A stretch of DNA of 64,000 bases from Chitinophaga nivalis (GTDB lineage Bacteria; Bacteroidota; Bacteroidia; Chitinophagales; Chitinophagaceae). The DNA lies in assembly GCF_025989125.1 (NCBI RefSeq), contig NZ_JAPDNR010000001.1:6994087-7058086 (forward strand). Reading direction: 5' to 3'. The translations under genes and the position numbers were made by a program. The notes beneath the pieces are model-generated. The model had not been told where the DNA came from and made no database searches. It worked only from the letters and a program-made list of their open reading frames with translations. This document shows positions 35,694 to 45,871 of the stretch, one piece after another (position 1 is the first letter of the stretch; each line of letters opens with the position of its first letter).

Positions 35694-38387
35694 CTATATT
35701 TTTATCAGCTGCGGCGCTTCTGCAATCTGCATATCCGGTAATCCTACCGGGATGCCGGCAGCGCCCTGCTGCAGTGTATCGTTAATAATAACCGGTAACG
35801 TATAGTGATGACCGTTATCTGTAAAATGCAACAGATGACCAGCCGTAATCTGTAATCTTTCTGCATCTGCACTATGCAGCATGATGTAGGGCGCCGGCAT
35901 ACGCGCCGCAATACCAGGTGTGTGTACACTCAGTTCTTCTGATCCGAAGATGTGGAACAGCGGTACCAGCAACAGGTGGCCACCCAGCGGCAGGAAAGGT
36001 TCCGGCACATCTGTAAAGAAGGGCGCCTGTTTATTCCGGGCAGGATTGATCAGCCGTTTACCCGATTCGCCACCATGCAGCGGGCCGCCGGTTTCTTCCT
36101 GGAATTTATTGACAGACTGAATGGAGTTCCATCCCGGTGACCAGAAAAAAGGAATCATGGCTGCAGGGGGTTCTCCCCGGTATCCTTCCATGGTAAACGA
36201 CATCGCCGTATCCGGATCTTCCGGCGGTTTGGGCTCGCTGACATTGATATTTGCCAGCATGGCCGTGCGGCCGCTGTAGCGGTGCGGTTCCCGTGGAATT
36301 TTTTGTCCGGCTATCCGGAAGTCTGCGGATGGCGCAATACTTTCCAGCCCTTCAAATATTTTGTAATCCTGTACAATTGCTTTCACCACATCATCCAGGT
36401 GCGCCAGCGACGACAAGGTAGGATGTCCCAGCACGGCTGCCAGTTCGAGCAGCCAGCGCCAGCTCTCTTTGGCAGCGCTGGCCGGTGTAAACACCTGGAA
36501 GAAGCGCTGTGCCCGACCTTCATTATTCACCAGGCTGCCATCAGATTCCGCGAAGGTGCCGGCGGGTAAAATCGCAGTTGCTTTTTCTGCCGTCGCATTA
36601 TACAGATGATCCAGCAGGATCACTTCTTTGGTATGTTTAAAAAACAGTTCCGCACTATGCTGATCCATGCGGCGATACAGGTCATTTTCCAGGATGATCA
36701 CCGTGTCTGCAGACCCGTTGAGTACCTGGTCTACCGCAGACTCCAGGCGGGCGCCGCCCAGCATTTCCAGGCCGATGCTGTTACATTCCGGCACGGTAAA
36801 GGTGAGCATGGCATCAATGCCCAGGTCATACAATGCCCAGGCCACATTTGCGGCCGATTTCAGCACGGCTTCGCTGCCACTGCCATAGCCGGCAATGATC
36901 AGGGGATTCTTTGCATTTTTCAATGCTACGGCTATCTGCTCTGCCGCAGCTTTACCTTGCTCAGACATGCCTGTTACTTCCGGCATTTTACTGCTCAGCA
37001 GATGACTAACACCAAAGCCTATACGTGCAATATTATCAGGCGCCGTATGGTAAGCACCGCGTGCCAGTTCATCCAGTTTGGTTTCCTGTACATTGAGTAT
37101 AAACAAAGGGCCTTTGTCATCCTGCACGGCTTCGCGTACGGCGGCATCCTGCCAGGTGGGCACCTGTATCTGACTCACAGCAGCACCTACCGGTACCTGG
37201 CGCACCGCCTGTCTGACAGATAATGCCAGCATCGGCGCCGTATTGGTAATATCTTCTCCCAGAATCAATACCACATCTGCAGCGGCGGCCTCCTGCAACG
37301 AAGCTGCCCGCACCGGCCCCTGTTGCAGTATTTTCATACCCAGGGATACCAGCTCATGATCTGCAGCAGACACACCGAGATAAAACTGCTGCGCGCCAAC
37401 CAATTGTTTCAGTATATAATTCGATTCCAGGGAAGCGCGTGGAGAGCCAATGCCAATCACCTTCCCTGCTTTTACCTTATTCCGGATGTGCTGCATTACC
37501 GGCAGGCCGTTGGCGCCTTCTCCCGGAAAATGCCGCACGATCGGTTCTTTAATACGTTGGTCACTGTTCACAAATTCATATCCGTAGCGGCCACGGTCAC
37601 ATAAAAAGTAACCGTTTACCGCACTGTTAAAACGGTTGGAGATCTGCCGCAGCGAACCATATCTTTCTCCGGCAGTGATATTACAACCCAGGCCACACCC
37701 CTGGCATACAGAAGGCGCATAGGTCATATCCCATTTGCGGGTATAGTGCTCCTTGAGGGTTTTATCCGTGAATACGCCAGTCGGACATATTTCCGCCAGG
37801 TTGCCGCTGAATTCACTTTCCAGCGTACCTTCTTCCTGCCGGCCAAAATACACGTGGTTGTGTGCCGCAAAAACATCCAGGTCTTTGCCGCCGGCAAAAT
37901 CCTTATAAAAACGTACGCAGCGATAACACTGGATACAGCGGTTCATTTCATGATTCAGGAATGGCCCCAGGTATTGATTGCGGTGGGTACGTTTGGTAAA
38001 GTGATAGTCGCGGTAGGAATGGCCGGTCATCACAGTCATATCCTGCAAATGACAGGCGCCCCCTTCATCACACACAGCACAGTCGTGCGGGTGATTGGTC
38101 ATCAGCCAGCCAATGATATGTTTGCGGAAGTCGGCTGCTTCTTTATCGTCAACGGATAAACGCAGCTGATCTTTCACCGGTTCCATGCAGGACATCACAA
38201 TGCGGCCTTTGGTGTCTGCCTCATCTTTAAATACTTTTACCGCACATTGCCGGCAGGCGCCTACAGATCCCAAGGCCGGGTGCCAGCAGAAGTAAGGCAG
38301 GTTGAGGCCCAGCGACAGGCAGGCTTCCAGCAGGTTTTTACCAGCCTTTATCTCGTATGGTTTATTATCAATGTGAATGATGGGCAT
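35694..38387 (-). CDS. nuoG: Complex I subunit NuoG
   Basis: Large Fe-S subunit of 897 residues, similar in length to E. coli NuoG (about 910). The ferredoxin-type N-terminus has CWHPALGSVGACRQCAVKV (N1b), then HPHDCAVCDEGGACHLQD (N5/N4 region) and CIQCYRCVRF. The N7 motif CQGCGLGC...C (CxxCxxxC-x27-C, about 227-262) is complete, a feature of E. coli-type enzymes. The C-terminal half is molybdopterin-oxidoreductase-like. The ATG at 38387 starts the conserved IIHIDNKPYEI; an open upstream extension to 38687 is only the shadow of nuoF. It overlaps nuoF by 20 bp. Confidence 0.95.
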   Translation of the reverse strand: MPIIHIDNKPYEIKAGKNLLEACLSLGLNLPYFCWHPALGSVGACRQCAVKVFKDEADTKGRIVMSCMEPVKDQLRLSVDDKEAADFRKHIIGWLMTNHPHDCAVCDEGGACHLQDMTVMTGHSYRDYHFTKRTHRNQYLGPFLNHEMNRCIQCYRCVRFYKDFAGGKDLDVFAAHNHVYFGRQEEGTLESEFSGNLAEICPTGVFTDKTLKEHYTRKWDMTYAPSVCQGCGLGCNITAGERYGSLRQISNRFNSAVNGYFLCDRGRYGYEFVNSDQRIKEPIVRHFPGEGANGLPVMQHIRNKVKAGKVIGIGSPRASLESNYILKQLVGAQQFYLGVSAADHELVSLGMKILQQGPVRAASLQEAAAADVVLILGEDITNTAPMLALSVRQAVRQVPVGAAVSQIQVPTWQDAAVREAVQDDKGPLFILNVQETKLDELARGAYHTAPDNIARIGFGVSHLLSSKMPEVTGMSEQGKAAAEQIAVALKNAKNPLIIAGYGSGSEAVLKSAANVAWALYDLGIDAMLTFTVPECNSIGLEMLGGARLESAVDQVLNGSADTVIILENDLYRRMDQHSAELFFKHTKEVILLDHLYNATAEKATAILPAGTFAESDGSLVNNEGRAQRFFQVFTPASAAKESWRWLLELAAVLGHPTLSSLAHLDDVVKAIVQDYKIFEGLESIAPSADFRIAGQKIPREPHRYSGRTAMLANINVSEPKPPEDPDTAMSFTMEGYRGEPPAAMIPFFWSPGWNSIQSVNKFQEETGGPLHGGESGKRLINPARNKQAPFFTDVPEPFLPLGGHLLLVPLFHIFGSEELSVHTPGIAARMPAPYIMLHSADAERLQITAGHLLHFTDNGHHYTLPVIINDTLQQGAAGIPVGLPDMQIAEAPQLIKI

Positions 38388-39648
38388 AAGGGCACTTTTT
38401 TTCTTTGATGTGTTGTTCAAAATCTTCCCTGAAATATTTGAGCGCACTCTGCAAAGGTTCCATTGCACCGGGTGCCAGCGCACAAAAGGTGTTGCCGGGT
38501 CCGAGCAGCTTTGTATGCATATCCAGTAACTGCAGGTCTTCTTCCGTTCCTTTCCCTTGTTCCATGGCGTATAGTATTTTCTCTGTCCACGGTAATCCTT
38601 CCCGACAGGGCGTACAAAAGCCACAGGATTCCTGCGCAAAGAAATGTTCGAGGTTATGTACAAATCCGACAGGACAGGTACGATCATCCAGCACCACCAT
38701 AGTGCCCGTACCCAAACGGCTGCCGGCAGCGGCCACGCCGTTGAAATCCATTTTCACATCGAGGTGCGCTGTTGTCAGAAAATCAGTGGAAGCACCTCCC
38801 GGCAAAGCGCCGCGGAAACGGAAGCCATTTTTCATACCGCCGGCATGTTCTTCCAGCAATTCCCGCATCGTAACGCCCATGGGCAATTCCCAGGCGCCGG
38901 GTTTATTCACTTTTCCGCTTACCCCATAAATTTTCGTTCCCCCGTCGGCGGTATAGCTCAGTGATTTAAACCAATCGCCGCCTTTGTTCATGATATGCGG
39001 GATATAACAAAGTGTTTCCACATTATTGACAATGGTAGGTTTGCCAAACAAGCCGCTTACCTGTGGAAAGGGCGGTTTGGCGCGTGGGATGGCCCGTTTA
39101 CCTTCCAGCGAATTAAGCAGGGCGGTTTCTTCTCCGCACATATACCTGCCTACGCCGGTATGTAATTGTATATCCAGACTATAATCTTTTCCGAGGATGT
39201 TTTTACCGAGATAACCAGCCGCGTAGGCATCGGCAATGGCCCGGGTCATTTCACGGGCCGCCTGTTTGTAGGCCCAGCGGAGAAATACAAAAGCCTGGGT
39301 AGCCTGGATGGCATATGCGGCGATGATCATTCCTTCCAGCAGCTGATGGGGATTGCCCTCCAGCAGCCAGCGATCTTTGAAGGTACCCGGTTCCATTTCA
39401 TCTGCGTTGGCAACCAGGTATTTGGGGCCAGGTACATTCATGGGTACAAAACTCCACTTCATCCCGGTGCTGAAACCTGCGCCGCCACGGCCTTTCAGAT
39501 TGGCATCCTTTACATGAGCAGTAACTTCTGCCGGTGTAAACTGCTCCAGTACTTTACGCAAAGCACTATAGCCCCCTACAGCTTCATACTCCCTGATATG
39601 CAAGGCAGCTCCGGAAGCAGGAATATGTTGGGTGAGTGGTCGTTCCAT
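38368..39648 (-). CDS. nuoF: Complex I subunit NuoF
   Basis: NADH- and FMN-binding subunit, 426 residues. Glycine-rich GRGGAGFSTGMKW binds FMN, CGEETALLNSLEG lies at the NADH site, and ESCGFCTPCREG with a later Cys in TFCALAP holds cluster N3. It lies between nuoE and nuoG and overlaps nuoG by 20 bp. Confidence 0.97.
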   Translation of the reverse strand: MERPLTQHIPASGAALHIREYEAVGGYSALRKVLEQFTPAEVTAHVKDANLKGRGGAGFSTGMKWSFVPMNVPGPKYLVANADEMEPGTFKDRWLLEGNPHQLLEGMIIAAYAIQATQAFVFLRWAYKQAAREMTRAIADAYAAGYLGKNILGKDYSLDIQLHTGVGRYMCGEETALLNSLEGKRAIPRAKPPFPQVSGLFGKPTIVNNVETLCYIPHIMNKGGDWFKSLSYTADGGTKIYGVSGKVNKPGAWELPMGVTMRELLEEHAGGMKNGFRFRGALPGGASTDFLTTAHLDVKMDFNGVAAAGSRLGTGTMVVLDDRTCPVGFVHNLEHFFAQESCGFCTPCREGLPWTEKILYAMEQGKGTEEDLQLLDMHTKLLGPGNTFCALAPGAMEPLQSALKYFREDFEQHIKEKKCPYAHHSH

Positions 39649-39712
39649 AAAAGAATGATTAAGCGGTCTGTTTAATAACCAATAAGTAATGCGGATAGCA
39701 GGGTCAATTGAT

Positions 39713-40177
39713 TCATTCGTATTTCGCCAGTATTCCTTCCAGATCTGCTACCTGCAGATCTCTGTACAGGTCGTCGTCTATCATCAATGCCGGCGCATGA
39801 TCGCAGGTACCCAGACAGGCGTTGGGCAGCAGGGTAAAGCGGGCGTCGGCGGTTGTTTGTCCATATTTTATCTGCAATAATTCCATCAGTTTATTCCGTA
39901 GCTCCGTATAGCCCATCACGTAGCAGCTGATACTATCGCACAGCAGAATCACATGCCGGCCTACCGGACTGCGGAAAATAAGGTTGTAGAAAGTAGCCAC
40001 ACTGTCTACTTCCGCCGTACTCATATCCAGTATGGCAGCGATGTCCTGAATACTTTCATCAGAGACCCAGCGGCGCTGTGCCTGTACGATTTTCAGCGCC
40101 TCTATACAGGCCGCCTTTTTCACGGGCACGTGCTGTATTTCATGCGTAATTTTTTCTATTTCAAGTGCTGAAAGCAT
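39713..40177 (-). CDS. nuoE: Complex I subunit NuoE
   Basis: Thioredoxin-like [2Fe-2S] subunit, 154 residues, carrying cluster N1a. Cysteines occur as CDSISC (Cx4C) and CLGTC (Cx3C), as expected. It docks to NuoF in the NADH-oxidising module. It starts 11 nt after the nuoCD stop. Confidence 0.96.
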   Translation of the reverse strand: MLSALEIEKITHEIQHVPVKKAACIEALKIVQAQRRWVSDESIQDIAAILDMSTAEVDSVATFYNLIFRSPVGRHVILLCDSISCYVMGYTELRNKLMELLQIKYGQTTADARFTLLPNACLGTCDHAPALMIDDDLYRDLQVADLEGILAKYE

Positions 40178-40188
40178 ATGTTGATAAA

Positions 40189-41934
40189 TTATCTGTCAAT
40201 ATCTGCCAGTACATAATCCATTCCGCCGAGAATCGATAACAGGTCTGCCACCGTGTAGCCCCGGCTGATATACGGCAACATCTGCATGTGCGGGAAAGAG
40301 GGCGTTCGTACCCGTACCCGGTAGGCCGATGTATTGCCATCGCTGAGCAGGTGATAGCTGTTCCAGCCTTTCGTTGCTTCCGTGCAACTCATGGCCTCTC
40401 CTGCCGGAATCACCGGTCCCCAGCTTACGTTGAGGAAATGGTGTATGAGGGTTTCGATATCTTTCATGGTGTGTGCCTTCACAGGCGGAGTGGCCAGCGG
40501 GTGATGTGATTTGTAGTCACCGGCAGGCATATAGGCTACGCATTGTTCAATGATGCGCAGACTTTGCCGCATTTCTTCCACGCGTACCACGGCCCGGTCG
40601 TAACAATCTCCGTTCTGTGCCACGGGCACTTCAAAAGCAAAGTTTTCGTAGCCGCTGTACGGACGTTTTTTACGCATGTCCCACTCCAGGCCGCAGGCCC
40701 TTAGTCCGGGACCGGTGACGCCCCACTCAATGGCTTCTGCTTCGGTATAGATACCAATACCTTTGGTTCTTGCCTTAAACAGGTAGTTCTTCATGACCAT
40801 ATTGTCGTACTCCCGGAGCTGGCGGGGGAAATAGCTGATGAAGTTTTTCACCAGCTGCTCCCAGCCGTTGGGCAGGTCCTGTGCAACGCCACCTATACGA
40901 AACCAATTGGGATGCATACGGCCTCCGCAAATGGCTTCAATAATTTCGAAAATGCGTTCGCGGTCGGTGAACATGTAGAATACGGGCGACAACTGGCCCA
41001 GATCCTGGGCAAAGGTGCCATACCATACCAGGTGGCTGGCGATCCGGAAAAACTCGCACAACATCACGCGGATCACCTGGGCCCGCAAGGGCACTTCAAT
41101 TCCTCCCAGCTGTTCTACGGCCAGGAGATATGCCAGGTTGTTATTGACGCCTCCCAGATAGTCGATACGGTCTGTATAGGGGATATAGGTGTGCCACGAC
41201 TGCCTTTCCCCCATCTTTTCCGCACCACGGTGGTGGAACCCGATGTCGGGAACAGCGTCTATAATATCTTCACCATTGAGTTGTAAAATGATACGGAGAA
41301 CTCCGTGTGTGCCCGGGTGTTGTGGGCCGATGTTGAGGAACATGAAGTCGGCATCCTCGCTGTGGCGTTTTAAGCCCCATTCTTCGGGGTCAAATTGTAA
41401 AGCTCCCTGCTCCCTGTCTACCTTCTCATCATAGAGCCTGAAAGGGCCCATTTCGGTAGCGCGGGCAGGGTGTTCCTTTCTGAGGGGATGCCCCTCCCAG
41501 GTAACAGGCATTAATATACGTTTGAGGAGCGGGTGGCCGTTGAAGCGAATGCCGAACATATCGTATACTTCCCGTTCATACCAATTGGCCGCGGGCCAGA
41601 TGCCCGTAATAGTATCGAGGGAAGGGTATTCTCCGTGCAGACCTACTTTCAGGCGGAGAAATTCATTTCTGTCGAACGAGAACAAGGTATATACTACCGT
41701 GAAGTCATAGGGTTTATGACCGTTCTGTGCCCTTTTATACGCACGCTCATCAATGGCCGTGAGGTCATAGAGCATGCGGTAAGGCATTTTTATTCCGGAT
41801 TTAAGGTATTGTAAAACGGCCACAATCTTCTCCTGCGGCGTCCAGAAGGTGGGCGTCTCATCCCGTGTGGTTTGCGGATGAAAGGTATCATCCCCGAAAC
41901 GGGAGCTTAATTCCGCTTCAATGCGCTGTGGCAT
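40189..41934 (-). CDS. nuoC: Fused complex I subunit NuoCD
   Basis: A 581-residue fusion: residues about 1-180 are NuoC (YEREVYDMFGIRFNGHPLLKRILMP), and about 195-581 are NuoD, beginning NIGPQHPGTHGVLRI and including MHPNWFRIGG and the C-terminal ending GGMDYVLADIDR. NuoD forms the quinone site with NuoB. The fusion is characteristic of E. coli and related enzymes; many Bacteroidota have separate nuoC and nuoD. The linker (about 180-195) is short. It lies between nuoB and nuoE. Confidence 0.96.
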   Translation of the reverse strand: MPQRIEAELSSRFGDDTFHPQTTRDETPTFWTPQEKIVAVLQYLKSGIKMPYRMLYDLTAIDERAYKRAQNGHKPYDFTVVYTLFSFDRNEFLRLKVGLHGEYPSLDTITGIWPAANWYEREVYDMFGIRFNGHPLLKRILMPVTWEGHPLRKEHPARATEMGPFRLYDEKVDREQGALQFDPEEWGLKRHSEDADFMFLNIGPQHPGTHGVLRIILQLNGEDIIDAVPDIGFHHRGAEKMGERQSWHTYIPYTDRIDYLGGVNNNLAYLLAVEQLGGIEVPLRAQVIRVMLCEFFRIASHLVWYGTFAQDLGQLSPVFYMFTDRERIFEIIEAICGGRMHPNWFRIGGVAQDLPNGWEQLVKNFISYFPRQLREYDNMVMKNYLFKARTKGIGIYTEAEAIEWGVTGPGLRACGLEWDMRKKRPYSGYENFAFEVPVAQNGDCYDRAVVRVEEMRQSLRIIEQCVAYMPAGDYKSHHPLATPPVKAHTMKDIETLIHHFLNVSWGPVIPAGEAMSCTEATKGWNSYHLLSDGNTSAYRVRVRTPSFPHMQMLPYISRGYTVADLLSILGGMDYVLADIDR

Positions 41935-42018
41935 AGCGTATTAAGTTTAGACTTGTGACGATAAAATGTCGGAGAGTTCCTTGCTGTTATTTCATATAGC
42001 CGTTACAGTGAGTAAAGC

Positions 42019-42657
42019 CTATATTTCATCAGGTGTTTTAAACTGTGTCATTTGCTGCCGTTTCTCCCGGAGTACGTCTTTCATCACAATTTTCTCCGGT
42101 TTGATGACGCCTTGTTCTCCGATCACCCAGCTGAGGGGTCTTTTTTCTTTGCCTACCTGGTCGCGCAGCAGCATGAGGCCTTGCATAAAAGCGTCCGGGC
42201 GGGGTGGGCATCCGGGTACGTATACATCTACCGGTAAAAATTTATCTACGCCCTGTACTACACTGTAGATATCATACATACCACCGGAGTTGGCGCAGGA
42301 GCCCATAGAAATAATCCAGCGGGGTTCCATCATCTGTTCATACAACCGTTGAATAACGGGCGCCATTTTAATGAATACGGTACCGGCAATGATCATCACA
42401 TCTGCTTCGCGGGGGGTACCGCGGATTACTTCGGCGCCGAAGCGGGCTACATCATATTTGGGTGTCATGGCAGTTGCCATTTCCACAAAACAACAGGAAA
42501 GGCCAAAATGGAAAGGCCACATAGAGTTTTTACGGCCCCAGGCCAGCAGGCTTTCAACGGAAGTCAGCATTACGCTTTGCTGGATTACTTCTTCCATAGA
42601 AGTATTACCGGATATTTTGCCCGAGACGTCATTCGTTTTGGTCAACCACCATTTCAT
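42019..42657 (-). CDS. nuoB: Complex I subunit NuoB
   Basis: Fe-S subunit of 212 residues with cluster N2, the last electron carrier before quinone. The tandem cysteines are in GLSCCFVEM, followed by MGSCANSGGMYD and VPGCPPRPDAF. It is separated from nuoCD by 84 nt and from nuoA by 49 nt. Confidence 0.97.
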   Translation of the reverse strand: MKWWLTKTNDVSGKISGNTSMEEVIQQSVMLTSVESLLAWGRKNSMWPFHFGLSCCFVEMATAMTPKYDVARFGAEVIRGTPREADVMIIAGTVFIKMAPVIQRLYEQMMEPRWIISMGSCANSGGMYDIYSVVQGVDKFLPVDVYVPGCPPRPDAFMQGLMLLRDQVGKEKRPLSWVIGEQGVIKPEKIVMKDVLREKRQQMTQFKTPDEI

Positions 42658-42706
42658 GCAGTGTTGATTTACTGAGGGTGAAGTAAAAAATCAACAGTCT
42701 GGTGTG

Positions 42707-43183
42707 TTACATTACAATTTGTTGTGTCTTAATATCCGTGTAGTCGTTAGCGTTAGTAGTACGATGCTTGCGCATCTTTTTATATGCGCGCAGTATTTTA
42801 TTCCCGTCAGGGCCAAAATCCAGGGCACCATTACGCCATTCGTAGATGAGTACAGCCAGTAAGATAAAAATGAAGACAGACACGCCAATAAATCCGGTCC
42901 ATCCTACTTCTTCATATGCAATAGCCCAGGAAATGATTAATACTGTTTCGATATCAAAAATAACGAACAGCATAGCTACCAGGTAAAACTGTGAGGGGAA
43001 TCTGAGTCGGGCGGAGCCGGTAGAAATAATGCCGGATTCATATGCTTCGCCGGTAGCGCGGTCATGGTGACGTTGTCCGAGCACATAGGATAATCCTACT
43101 ATGATACCAATCAGTACCACAACAATAGCACCATAGGCCAGCAGGGGCCAGATAGGGGTGATGTCTGAAACAGCGCTTTTCAA
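42707..43183 (-). CDS. nuoA: Complex I subunit NuoA
   Basis: Small membrane subunit of 158 residues, three helices. YESGIISTGSARLRFPSQFYLVAMLFVIFDIET matches the conserved NuoA loop and second helix with its acidic pair, here cited by parts: FVIFDIE and the final YEWRNGALDF. First gene of the operon; a 262-nt gap precedes it, where I could not identify a convincing promoter. Confidence 0.95.
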   Translation of the reverse strand: MKSAVSDITPIWPLLAYGAIVVVLIGIIVGLSYVLGQRHHDRATGEAYESGIISTGSARLRFPSQFYLVAMLFVIFDIETVLIISWAIAYEEVGWTGFIGVSVFIFILLAVLIYEWRNGALDFGPDGNKILRAYKKMRKHRTTNANDYTDIKTQQIVM

Positions 43184-43445
43184 GGTGTTCGCCCTCCGAG
43201 CGATTAACTTTTAAAGTCCGTTATGCCAGTCTATCAAAAAAGCGGTCGTATGCTTTCCTTTCTATTAAATAAAGCTGTTGAAAAAATGTCTATTCTAAAA
43301 TACGAAGACTAATATCAAGTGTATACAGGAAGTAACCGGAAAAAATCCTTTTTCATAACGTCAGCATCTTCATCACGGTAAAGACTATATGAAGATGAAT
43401 TTACACAGATTTAACCGAAAAAACAAAAATGATTTACACAGGAAA

Positions 43446-43889
43446 TCAGGTATGCGTTCCCGTAATATAACACTCGAGACTGGTAATAATATAGCGTTGG
43501 TCATCAATAATAAACTTCACCACGTCTCCGATGGAAATGAGACCGATTAATCTGTTCTGTGCATCTACTACCGGTAAATGACGTATACGCTTATCCGTCA
43601 TCTTTACCATACATTCTTCGATGCCCTCCTCTTCGGTAACGGTAATAGGACGCTCTGTCATGATCTCACGGATCAGGGTTTCTTTTGATGCACGTCCTTT
43701 GAGAATAACTCTGCGGGCATAGTCCCGTTCAGAAAAAATGCCAAGGAAGTTTTCATTTTCATCAACGACTGTCAACGCCCCCACATTACGATCAACGAGC
43801 ATTTGCAGGGCTTCAAAAACAGTACTATCGGGATGAATTGAATAAACTGCGTGACCCTTGGCTTGCAGGATGTTACGTACTTTTCCCAT
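43446..43889 (-). CDS. CBS-pair domain protein
   Basis: A 147-residue protein made almost entirely of two CBS motifs (about 10-65 and 75-135): VGALTVVDENENFLGIFSERD and RHLPVVDAQNRLIGLISIGD. Paired CBS domains bind adenosine nucleotides and act as energy or redox sensors (family knowledge); no catalytic domain is attached. Its position 262 nt upstream of nuoA on the same strand may be chance, but co-transcription is possible. Confidence 0.9.
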   Translation of the reverse strand: MGKVRNILQAKGHAVYSIHPDSTVFEALQMLVDRNVGALTVVDENENFLGIFSERDYARRVILKGRASKETLIREIMTERPITVTEEEGIEECMVKMTDKRIRHLPVVDAQNRLIGLISIGDVVKFIIDDQRYIITSLECYITGTHT

Positions 43890-44057
43890 GGCAAGCCTTT
43901 TTAGATAGTAAAAAAATAGAAGTACCTATATTCCTAAGTTAAGATTTTTCACCGGGAATTACAAGGCAGTGGGATTATTTATTAGTGTATATGTTACGCT
44001 AAGGAGGCGCTAAAATAAGCCACTTTCCCCGTCACTATGCGTCTTTCCGTACTGCAT

Positions 44058-44149
44058 CAAAAAAGCAGGATACTCATTTCCAGCCATCTGCAACATACCG
44101 GCTGCAACCAGCCTGCTGCCAACTCCCGGAAAGGGGATCCTGCTTTTTC
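44058..44149 (-). terminator. Terminator of the GMC oxidoreductase unit
   Basis: A 12-bp perfect stem (AAAAAGCAGGAT at 44060-44071 / ATCCTGCTTTTT at 44137-44148) with a 65-nt loop. On the minus strand the second arm ends in six Ts. It lies 11 nt beyond the stop of the GMC gene at 44160 and could act in both directions. Confidence 0.7.
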
Positions 44150-44159
44150 TTTATGCGGA

Positions 44160-45857
44160 TTAAATATTGCCTTTCTTCTTTTCCTTTACCGCATGGTCGC
44201 ATGCCCTGGCGGTAAGCGCCATATACGTAATGGATGGATTCACACAGGAGGAAGACGCCATACAGGAACCATCTGTAATAAACACATTCTTCGCTGCGTG
44301 CACCTGGTTAAAATCATTGAGTACCGACGTTTTAGGATCTCTGCCCATACGCGCGGTACCCATTTCATGAATACAATGCCCCGGAGGCGGCGCGCTGTCG
44401 TACCCATATATGTTTTTAATCCCGGCCGCTTCCAGCATTTCCTTCGCGCTTTCCTGCATGTCTTTACGCATGGCCTGTTCGTTCTCCTTAAACGTACAAT
44501 CGATATCCAGTGTGGCCAGTCCGTACTTATCTTTTTTCGCCTGATTCAGGGATACCTTGTTTTCAAAATAAGGCAGGTGTTCACCCCAGGCGCCAATACC
44601 CATGCCCCACTTACCAGGTTCAGACTGCGCCACCTTCAATGCCACACCAATACCATCAAAGCTGGTACCCCGGCCTCTTCCGGCCCCTCCCTGGTAACCA
44701 AATCCCCGTACATAATCCCCCTGCTTCGTTTGTTCGTTCACGTTACGGAAACGCGGAATATAAATACCATTGGGACGGCGACCGCTATTGGTATACTGGT
44801 CTTCAAAACCATCAAAGTCACCGCCGGCGCCTACACCAAAATGGTGATCCATCAGGTTATGCCCCAGCTGGCCGCTGTCATTGCCAAAACCATTCGGGAA
44901 ACGATCTGATACTGAATTCAGCATGACCCAGCTGGTACCCAGCGTGGAAGCATTCAGGAAAATCAGGTCTGCATAATACTCCGTTGTCTGTAAAGTATGT
45001 GCATCCATGATCCGCACACCGGTAGCTTTGCTTTTATCTTTATCATATAGTATTTCCAATACGATGGAATCCGGCCGCAGGGTGAGATTACCGGTAGCTG
45101 CAGCAGCCGGCAACGTTACACCGTTGCTGCTGAAATAGCCGGTAAAAGGACAACCACGGGCACACAGATTACGATACTGGCAAGGTCCCCGGTTATTCAA
45201 TCCTTTGGTCAGGTGCGCTGCACGGCCAATAGTCATGATACGATCCTGGTACTTTTCCTTAATCCGGGCCGCCACATGTTTTTCCAGACAGTTCATTTCC
45301 ATAGGTGGCAGGAAAACGCCATCCGGTAACTGCGGCAGGCCTTCTGCCTGTCCGCTTACGCCAATATAGCTTTCTACGTAACTATACCAGGGCGCCAGAT
45401 CTTTATAACGGATCGGCCAGTCTACGCCATGTCCGTCTTTTAAATTGGCTTCAAAATCCAGGTCACTCCAGCGGTATACCTGCCGGCCCCACATGAGCGA
45501 ACGGCCCCCTACCTGGTAGCCCCGCAGCCAGTTAAAAGGCTTTATTTCGTTATACGGATTTTCTTTATCGTTTACCCAGAACTGCTGGGTAGCCTCATCA
45601 AAGGCATAACAACGGCTTTGAATAGGATATTTCTCCCGCATTTCATTGGAGGTACCCAGGTGGTATTTAAACTCCCAGGGATCCATCATAGCGGTCGTAT
45701 AGTCTTTTACGTGTGTGACCTCCCGGCCTCTTTCCAGGACCAGGGTTTTCAGTCCTTTTTCACACAGTTCTTTTGCTGCCCATCCGCCACTGATGCCGGA
45801 ACCGACAACGATCGCATCATAGGTATGCTGTTGCTCTGCCTTTATATTCAGATTCAT
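44160..45857 (-). CDS. GMC family oxidoreductase, copy 2
   Basis: FAD-dependent oxidoreductase of 565 residues acting on alcohol or sugar hydroxyls. The FAD-binding motif VVGSGISGGWAAKEL is at about 17-31, and MGTARMGRDPKTSVLN and NPSITYMALTARA near the C-terminus are GMC hallmarks. C226, C232 and C236 (Cx5CxxxC in CQYRNLCARGC) match the spacing of 3Fe-4S ligands recalled from Burkholderia FAD-glucose dehydrogenase. The length and motifs are the same as copy 1 upstream, so this is a tandem duplicate. No signal peptide is seen; export could occur via the subunit-3-like partner. Confidence 0.88.
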   Translation of the reverse strand: MNLNIKAEQQHTYDAIVVGSGISGGWAAKELCEKGLKTLVLERGREVTHVKDYTTAMMDPWEFKYHLGTSNEMREKYPIQSRCYAFDEATQQFWVNDKENPYNEIKPFNWLRGYQVGGRSLMWGRQVYRWSDLDFEANLKDGHGVDWPIRYKDLAPWYSYVESYIGVSGQAEGLPQLPDGVFLPPMEMNCLEKHVAARIKEKYQDRIMTIGRAAHLTKGLNNRGPCQYRNLCARGCPFTGYFSSNGVTLPAAAATGNLTLRPDSIVLEILYDKDKSKATGVRIMDAHTLQTTEYYADLIFLNASTLGTSWVMLNSVSDRFPNGFGNDSGQLGHNLMDHHFGVGAGGDFDGFEDQYTNSGRRPNGIYIPRFRNVNEQTKQGDYVRGFGYQGGAGRGRGTSFDGIGVALKVAQSEPGKWGMGIGAWGEHLPYFENKVSLNQAKKDKYGLATLDIDCTFKENEQAMRKDMQESAKEMLEAAGIKNIYGYDSAPPPGHCIHEMGTARMGRDPKTSVLNDFNQVHAAKNVFITDGSCMASSSCVNPSITYMALTARACDHAVKEKKKGNI

Positions 45858-45871
45858 AAATCGTGGGTATT

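Noticed and set aside
38388..38687. N-terminal extension of NuoG by 100 residues
   Set aside because: It is basic and Cys/Trp-rich with no NuoG similarity, and it lies wholly inside nuoF in another frame. The conserved protein starts at 38387.
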